Assembly: GCA_012960305.1 (NCBI GenBank)
Contig: DUBM01000011.1
Span: 62,001-126,000 of the forward strand
Direction: 5' to 3'
DNA length: 64,000 nt
Origin: Gammaproteobacteria bacterium
GTDB taxonomy: Bacteria > Pseudomonadota > Gammaproteobacteria > Pseudomonadales > Pseudohongiellaceae
The translations under genes were made by a program, and so were the position numbers. Below, in pieces: positions 59,232 to 64,000 of the stretch (position 1 is the stretch's first letter; each line of letters starts with the position of its first letter). A model generated the notes under the pieces. The model saw only the letters and a program-made list of their open reading frames with translations. It did no database searches and was not told where the DNA came from.

Positions 59232-60314
59232 ATGACGCCTGATAGCAATGTGCAATTGTCAGAAACCGAATGCGCTAATTCTGCTGAGATAAATGCTGAT
59301 ATCCAGAACAGAAAACAATCAGAAAGTAACCTGCCTAAAGCTGTTGGAATTTTAAGAACCTTAATGGGAGCAGTGCAGCAACAAGTATTGGGTCGAGACG
59401 AGGTTATCGAACTGGCTGTTATAGCTCTGGTCTCAGATGGCCATGTTTTGTTAGAAGATTTTCCCGGATCTGGAAAGACTACCCTCGCTAAAGCGCTGGG
59501 AGAAGCAATAGTCGACGATATCGAGCGCGAAAAAGAAAGGCCGGATGGCATCGTACCATTCCGACGAATTCAGTTTACTCCCGACCTACTCCCTTCCGAT
59601 GTAACTGGAGTTCCAGTTTTTGATAGCAATAGCAATGAATTTCACTTCCGCCACGGACCACTTTTTGCGCATGTAGTTCTCGCCGACGAAATAAATAGAA
59701 CTTCTCCAAAAGTCCAATCTGCCATGCTAGAAGCAATGGGCGAAAAACAAGTAACCGTAGATAATGTCACCTATAGTTTGGATCACTTGTTTTTCGTTAT
59801 AGCGACACAAAATCCTTTAGATCTTGTTGGCACATATCCATTGCCGACTCCTCAGTTGGATAGGTTCCTATTTAAGATCACCATGGATCATATAGATCGA
59901 GAATCTGAGTTAGATGTGCTGGACACTTATAAAGTACGCAAAGACCAAGTAACTCATCGCCCAACTGTATCCAGAAGTGAAGTACTTGAAGCGAGAAAAA
60001 TAATAGATAATTCCGTAGTAATTAGATCAACAATAAAAACAGCCCTAGTGGATATATCTCGTAACCTAAGAGAGGATGACCGGGTACTCCAAGGAAACTC
60101 CACCCGCAGCATGGTCCTATTACTTCCTGCTCTGCAGGTGTCCGCTGCCCTGCGAGGCCGAAATTATGTGAGTGCTGAAGATATTGAATTGTTATTGCCG
60201 AGAGTGCTTGGTCATAGAATAGAGCTTGCCCCCGGGGTCTCGGAGCTTACTAAGGTTTTGAAAGACAATATGCGTGAACCCATGGAAGTGTTGGCACTAG
60301 GAACTCTCTCTTAG
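59232..60314 (+). CDS. MoxR-family AAA+ ATPase
   Basis: 360 aa. Walker A 'EDFPGSGKTTLAKALGEA' near residue 77, Walker B 'VVLADEINRTSPKVQSAMLEAM' near 150, sensor 'FVIATQNPLDLVGTYPLPTPQLDRF' near 190. MoxR ATPases act as chaperone-like partners of DUF58 and vWA proteins. Gene order DUF58-transglutaminase-MoxR is the reverse of the more usual moxR-first arrangement. Confidence 0.93.
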   Translation: MTPDSNVQLSETECANSAEINADIQNRKQSESNLPKAVGILRTLMGAVQQQVLGRDEVIELAVIALVSDGHVLLEDFPGSGKTTLAKALGEAIVDDIEREKERPDGIVPFRRIQFTPDLLPSDVTGVPVFDSNSNEFHFRHGPLFAHVVLADEINRTSPKVQSAMLEAMGEKQVTVDNVTYSLDHLFFVIATQNPLDLVGTYPLPTPQLDRFLFKITMDHIDRESELDVLDTYKVRKDQVTHRPTVSRSEVLEARKIIDNSVVIRSTIKTALVDISRNLREDDRVLQGNSTRSMVLLLPALQVSAALRGRNYVSAEDIELLLPRVLGHRIELAPGVSELTKVLKDNMREPMEVLALGTLS

Positions 60315-60355
60315 ACTGCTTTGTGCACTTATATAGATTCGGCATCCTCCGCAGC

Positions 60356-62458
60356 ATGAAGATTTCGAGAGACAAGATATTGATACCGATAATCAGATCA
60401 GGCCTCAAAATTTTGAAACAAAATCAGCCGCTAATTTTTATGCTGCTTATGGTTTATCTATCCCTCACGACCACCGTTACATATTCACAAGATGAACCTC
60501 TTTCTCTCGAAAATATTGAAATTCCACAGGTTCGATTACCCCTTTGTTTTGGACTAAGTGACATAAGTGAGCTACGTGCGCTAGCGGTTTGTGAAGCTCT
60601 TAATCTTAATCAAACCGTCAAGGCGAGAGAATTAAGTGAACAATGGCTTCGCGCTGAACCTAATTCTCCAGCTGCTCAGTTTTCATTAGCCGAAGTTTTA
60701 TTCTCTGTTGAAGGCAATATGCCAAGAGCTCTATTTCATCTGAATCGTGCAGAGGAGCTGACTAACTATCAATTTGTAGGAGACGCCCTCCAATCCGGCC
60801 AGATGGAATGGCATTACTTAACATTGAGCCAACTCTCTTATGTACATCAGCTAATGGGAAATCAGATCAGCTCTTTGGAATATTTAGATAAGCTCAATAC
60901 CATTTACGGACAAGAAGTTGAATCCTTCCGTGGTTGGCCACTGATCAAATTGAAGCAATATGACGCCGCTAGAGCAAGTGCCAACTCGGTGCTCCAATCC
61001 AGTGATAACCAAAGGGAGCGTTCTCGGGCATGGAATACCCTATGCGCAGTAGAATTGGCCAGCCTGCAACCACTTGAATCGATGACCGCCTGCAATCGAT
61101 CAATTTCTGAAGATGAAGACATAGAAAATCCCGCGAATGATTATGATACGGTCTATCTCAGTAATGCCTCTGAAGTATCATTGAGCCTTCTGCAAATTGA
61201 CCAAGCTGAAAAATACCTTGATCGAGCCACTCAATTCCTAAATCCTCAAAGTGTAGCTAACCCCTGGATTTATAAACTGTATCTCACCCTAAACCAGTCC
61301 CGCTTTGATGAGGCTCGAGATTCTTTGGACAGAATGCTTATTTGGCGGGAGTCTCAAGACCCCATAGTAAGTGTAATGAATAGAGCCGAGCATTTTCTGG
61401 TGAGTGCGAGCTTTTTACTAATTGCCGGATATGCTGAAGATTCAATTAAATTAACCACAACGGCATTAAATCAACCTGACCGCAATGGGTCTTATAGCGC
61501 AGATGCTGCACAGAAAGATTCTTTTGCTGCGCTTCTTAATATGATGGCTAACCAAACTGAATTTCAGATTCAATTGGAAAATAACGCTTCAAACAACTTT
61601 CTTGATAGCATCTTCACCAGGTTAAACCTCACTTCCCTGCAACTAGATAGCTGGCGCGCAGCACGGAGGGCTGCAGCATTATTCGCCGATTTCGAGGTGC
61701 TACAAAACCGTCTAAGACCATATTCTCCGTTAGATGCCCATATTCCAGAGTGGATAGAACCAGAAATAATCTCTCTGATTGGAACTGGTGTGATGTCCAA
61801 TATCCTAGAACAAGCATATGAGAATGGCGCATTCCAATTAAACACTGGTTACTACAATTCTTATAAGGCGGAAATAGCTGCATTAGAAGGAAAAAACTTA
61901 GAGGTGCTAAGCCACGGAGAAAGTGCTCTCCGGCTGCTACCTCAGGAAGAGGGTTTACTTAGGGCTCGAATAGCAGCTCGCATGGCTTCAGCAGCGAGAG
62001 CACAGGGCAACTACGAAGAAGCGCTAATCTATTACGAAACTACTCTCAAACAAGACCCTAGCATTATACGGCGGCTAGCCGAAGATCTTCCTGTTTTAAT
62101 TATTTCTGATGGCAGTGATTTCTCCAATCTCTTAAAAAACTATATTTCTCGCTCTCCGAGATTTACTGCAGATGAAAATGGCCTAGTACTGGAGATTTCT
62201 TCTACCCCAGACTTTTCAATCTGCCTGAAATCAAGAAACGGAAATATTATTTCATGCTACAATGCCGCCGCTGTTAATAACCAAGACAGTAAATCGAAAG
62301 CTCGGCAATTAACTCGACTGTTTCACTCCAATACTTTTGGTCTCGGCTTTGATATCAGCAAAGCTCAGCGGTCGGTGCTCCTCGGCTCAAGCGTTATCTT
62401 GCGATCACAAACCGATGGCAGTATGCAAGCTGATCGAAATACTTTTAAAGCACGCTGA
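60356..62458 (+). CDS. TPR-rich exported or membrane-anchored protein
   Basis: About 700 aa from the ATG at 60356 (a GTG at 60323 would add 11). A hydrophobic N-terminal segment ('LIFMLLMVYLSLTTTVTYS', about 28-46) is a signal or anchor. The remainder is helical with TPR-like repeats ('AEVLFSVEGNMPRALFHLNRAEEL' near 118, 'AQGNYEEALIYYETTLKQDPSI' near 555). The C-terminal 130 residues do not look like TPRs. Downstream of moxR, it probably belongs to the same envelope complex; no finer function is visible. Confidence 0.75.
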   Translation: MKISRDKILIPIIRSGLKILKQNQPLIFMLLMVYLSLTTTVTYSQDEPLSLENIEIPQVRLPLCFGLSDISELRALAVCEALNLNQTVKARELSEQWLRAEPNSPAAQFSLAEVLFSVEGNMPRALFHLNRAEELTNYQFVGDALQSGQMEWHYLTLSQLSYVHQLMGNQISSLEYLDKLNTIYGQEVESFRGWPLIKLKQYDAARASANSVLQSSDNQRERSRAWNTLCAVELASLQPLESMTACNRSISEDEDIENPANDYDTVYLSNASEVSLSLLQIDQAEKYLDRATQFLNPQSVANPWIYKLYLTLNQSRFDEARDSLDRMLIWRESQDPIVSVMNRAEHFLVSASFLLIAGYAEDSIKLTTTALNQPDRNGSYSADAAQKDSFAALLNMMANQTEFQIQLENNASNNFLDSIFTRLNLTSLQLDSWRAARRAAALFADFEVLQNRLRPYSPLDAHIPEWIEPEIISLIGTGVMSNILEQAYENGAFQLNTGYYNSYKAEIAALEGKNLEVLSHGESALRLLPQEEGLLRARIAARMASAARAQGNYEEALIYYETTLKQDPSIIRRLAEDLPVLIISDGSDFSNLLKNYISRSPRFTADENGLVLEISSTPDFSICLKSRNGNIISCYNAAAVNNQDSKSKARQLTRLFHSNTFGLGFDISKAQRSVLLGSSVILRSQTDGSMQADRNTFKAR

Positions 62459-62623
62459 GCGGTTAATTCGAATTAATTTCCAATACATCAGCACTATTAC
62501 GGACTGCAAATTCTGCCTTTTGACTTAGTATTGATTCAGTATAGTCTCAAAAGCAGTCGGCAAGAGTCCCATCAAAACTATTGAAAAGCTTATACAAGGG
62601 CTTTAAGAGCACGTAGAACAGTT

Positions 62624-63808
62624 TTGCCTAAAATTTCATCCTTAACTAAATCCATGATCGTATTGCTTGCCGCTGTGTCTGCTCTGGGCCCTGCGAGCAT
62701 GCAAATATTGTTACCTGCACTACCTATTATTAAAGATTCATTTTCAGTCAGCAACGATGTTGCTCAGCTAACATTGAGTCTATCTATGTTAGCGATCGCG
62801 GTAGGGACTTTGTTCTATGGCCCACTTTCTGACAAATACGGTCGTAAGCCAGTAATGATGTTAGGGTTGTTTATTACAATTGTCGGCTCAATTCTTTGTT
62901 ATTTGGCAGACTCCATTGTTTTTCTAATCATCAGCCGTTTTATTCAGGCATTTGGGGGCGCTGTCGGCTTAGTACTTGCAAGAGCCATTGTTCGAGATGT
63001 TTATGGCGCACAAGAAGCGGCTAGAGTCATAGCAACTCTTGTTATGGTAATGGTTGTAGTTCCCATGTTATCGCCGGCGCTGGGTGGCGAGCTAATGGCA
63101 AGATTCGGCTGGCAATCTGTGTTTATCGTGGTAGCGGTACTATCCTTGATAATATCAGTCGTTCTAGCCAACAAACTTCCAGAAACACTAGAAGAACCCG
63201 TTGCCTTCGAAGGAATAGGCTCGATGATAGGTACATTTTTGGAATTATTCCGTTCCAAAGAATTTTGCGGCTATGCCTTTTGTGTCACTTTTATATCGGT
63301 TACATTTTTTGCTTTTATTGCCGCTGTGCCAGAAATTATGGTTTCGGTTTTACATCGCTCACCCACTGAATATGGTTATTACTTTGTGATGGTGACACTT
63401 GGTTTCATGATGGGGACAAATATTGCTCGATATTTTAGCAAATCTATTCCGATGAATAAGATGATAAGCATTGGAGCCTGCATCGGCATACTCGGAATAT
63501 CACTAGCCATCATCTTGCAACTTTTAGAATTCCGCCAACCATTGGCGCTTTTTGCTCCTATAGCATTGGCAGTAGTTGGCAACGGAATTGCCCTTCCTAA
63601 TGCCCAAGCAGCAGCAATCAATGAATTCCCAAAAATAGCCGGAAGCGCATCTGGATTAACGGGGTTTCTTCAGATGGCATTTTCAGCAGCGGCAGCTCAA
63701 TTGGTCGCGATCATCTACAACGGAACAGTTTATCCTTTGCTAAGCTTAATGCTCGTAGCATCAGTACTATCGCTAATATGCTTCCGCTTAGGCGTGAGTA
63801 AAAAGTAG
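62624..63808 (+). CDS. Bcr/CflA-type major facilitator efflux transporter
   Basis: 394 aa from a TTG start (an ATG at 62654 would cut into the first helix). Twelve membrane helices. MFS motif A 'GPLSDKYGRKPVMMLGL' near residue 66, and the Bcr-like 'ALGPASMQILLPALPIIKDSF' and 'RFIQAFGGAVGLVLARAIVRDVYG'. Members export drugs or peptides; the natural substrate is unknown. Not in an operon; an inverted repeat follows. Confidence 0.9.
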   Translation: MPKISSLTKSMIVLLAAVSALGPASMQILLPALPIIKDSFSVSNDVAQLTLSLSMLAIAVGTLFYGPLSDKYGRKPVMMLGLFITIVGSILCYLADSIVFLIISRFIQAFGGAVGLVLARAIVRDVYGAQEAARVIATLVMVMVVVPMLSPALGGELMARFGWQSVFIVVAVLSLIISVVLANKLPETLEEPVAFEGIGSMIGTFLELFRSKEFCGYAFCVTFISVTFFAFIAAVPEIMVSVLHRSPTEYGYYFVMVTLGFMMGTNIARYFSKSIPMNKMISIGACIGILGISLAIILQLLEFRQPLALFAPIALAVVGNGIALPNAQAAAINEFPKIAGSASGLTGFLQMAFSAAAAQLVAIIYNGTVYPLLSLMLVASVLSLICFRLGVSKK

Positions 63809-63825
63809 CAAGTCTTACTATTTAT

Positions 63826-63879
63826 TCTCAGTTAGGTAATTAGAACTAGAGAAATTTTTGCTCAAAAATCTAACTGAGA
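63826..63879. repeat. Inverted repeat between the MFS gene and selA (possible bidirectional terminator)
   Basis: TCTCAGTTAG (63826-63835) and CTAACTGAGA (63870-63879), a perfect 10-bp pair, with an inner ATTTTT/AAAAAT stem. The right half lies inside the last codons of selA. Two convergent genes end here. Confidence 0.55.
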
Positions 63880-64000
63880 TAACTGATTTATAAATTCTGT
63901 AGGCACTCGCAGACAGCGCACATCAAACAACAAGCTGCCATCGTGAATTCTACCGATAACCGGTTTTGGAAGCCTCCTAAACGCTGCCGCAAGACGCACT
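63862..64000 (-). CDS. selA: L-seryl-tRNA(Sec) selenium transferase, C-terminal end (partial)
   Basis: The last 46 codons of a leftward gene that enters from the right edge. 'RLPKPVIGRIHDGSLLFDVRCL' is the characteristic SelA C-terminal block ('PPVIGRI-DG-L-LDLRTL'); the stop is TGA at 63864-63862. SelA makes selenocysteinyl-tRNA; its presence suggests the organism decodes UGA as selenocysteine, with selB expected just outside the window. Confidence 0.82.
   Translation of the reverse strand, partial: VRLAAAFRRLPKPVIGRIHDGSLLFDVRCLRVPTEFINQLSQLDF

Overview
The window is a stretch of chromosome from a free-living, probably marine gammaproteobacterium. The base composition is AT-leaning. The gene order matches the Pseudomonas-type chromosome in several places: lpoA-yraN-diaA-BON lipoprotein; sspB-sspA-pet-rpsI-rplM-zapE; hisD-hisG-murA-ibaG-mlaC; yrbG-kdsD-kdsC-lptCAB-rpoN-ptsN-rapZ-ptsO; dksA-gluQ-cbrX-cbrA-cbrB-(crcZ)-pcnB-panB-panC-acs. 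Sodium-linked carriers (CaCA exchanger, SSS and AGCS symporters) and a membrane pyrophosphatase suit a marine lifestyle. I cannot assign a genus from this sequence alone. I saw no tRNA, rRNA, insertion sequence, prophage or CRISPR array.

Layout. 1-7.2 kb: envelope, stringent-starvation and ribosomal protein genes, with two decayed loci (yraN and the cytochrome bc1 operon petABC). 7.2-10.9 kb: sulfate activation (cysD, cysNC) and a NIF3 protein. 10.9-16.4 kb: a DegS-type protease facing a long minus-strand block mlaC-ibaG-murA-hisG-hisD; mlaFED and mlaB are not there. 16.6-24.6 kb: KDO synthesis, LPS transport, sigma-54 and the nitrogen PTS, ending in a terminator. 24.8-35.8 kb: transporters (MgtE, DUF4212 plus SSS symporter, AGCS), Mrp, membrane pyrophosphatase and small proteins. 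36-41.7 kb: a conserved unknown, a DksA-like protein, a PLP sulfur enzyme, a Rieske protein, SfsA and an aminotransferase. 42.1-54.9 kb: the carbon/nitrogen-balance locus. 54.9-62.5 kb: an osmC pseudogene, then a DUF58/transglutaminase/MoxR/TPR cluster. 62.6-64 kb: a Bcr/CflA-type exporter and the 3' end of selA.

Main result. The 717-bp gap between cbrB and pcnB holds what looks like a complete CrcZ-type regulatory RNA locus outside Pseudomonas. It has a TGTTAC/GTAACA inverted repeat (candidate CbrB site), a sigma-54 promoter with exact GG-N10-GC spacing, five A-rich AAN-repeat blocks of the kind bound by the Hfq distal face, a strong internal hairpin and a 9-bp terminal stem. Elsewhere in the window, the DUF4212/SSS symporter mRNA carries the same kind of A-rich motif abutting its Shine-Dalgarno sequence. 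It is therefore a candidate target of an Hfq/CrcZ catabolite-repression circuit. CbrB has GAFIGA in place of the usual GAFTGA sigma-54 contact loop.

Second theme: gene loss. A petA N-terminus with an intact ribosome binding site is joined out of frame to the petC C-terminus, so most of the bc1 complex operon has been deleted here. yraN is frameshifted and has lost its conserved acidic residues. A full-length osmC relic carries TAG and TGA stops, and the TGA sits where a conserved cysteine is expected.
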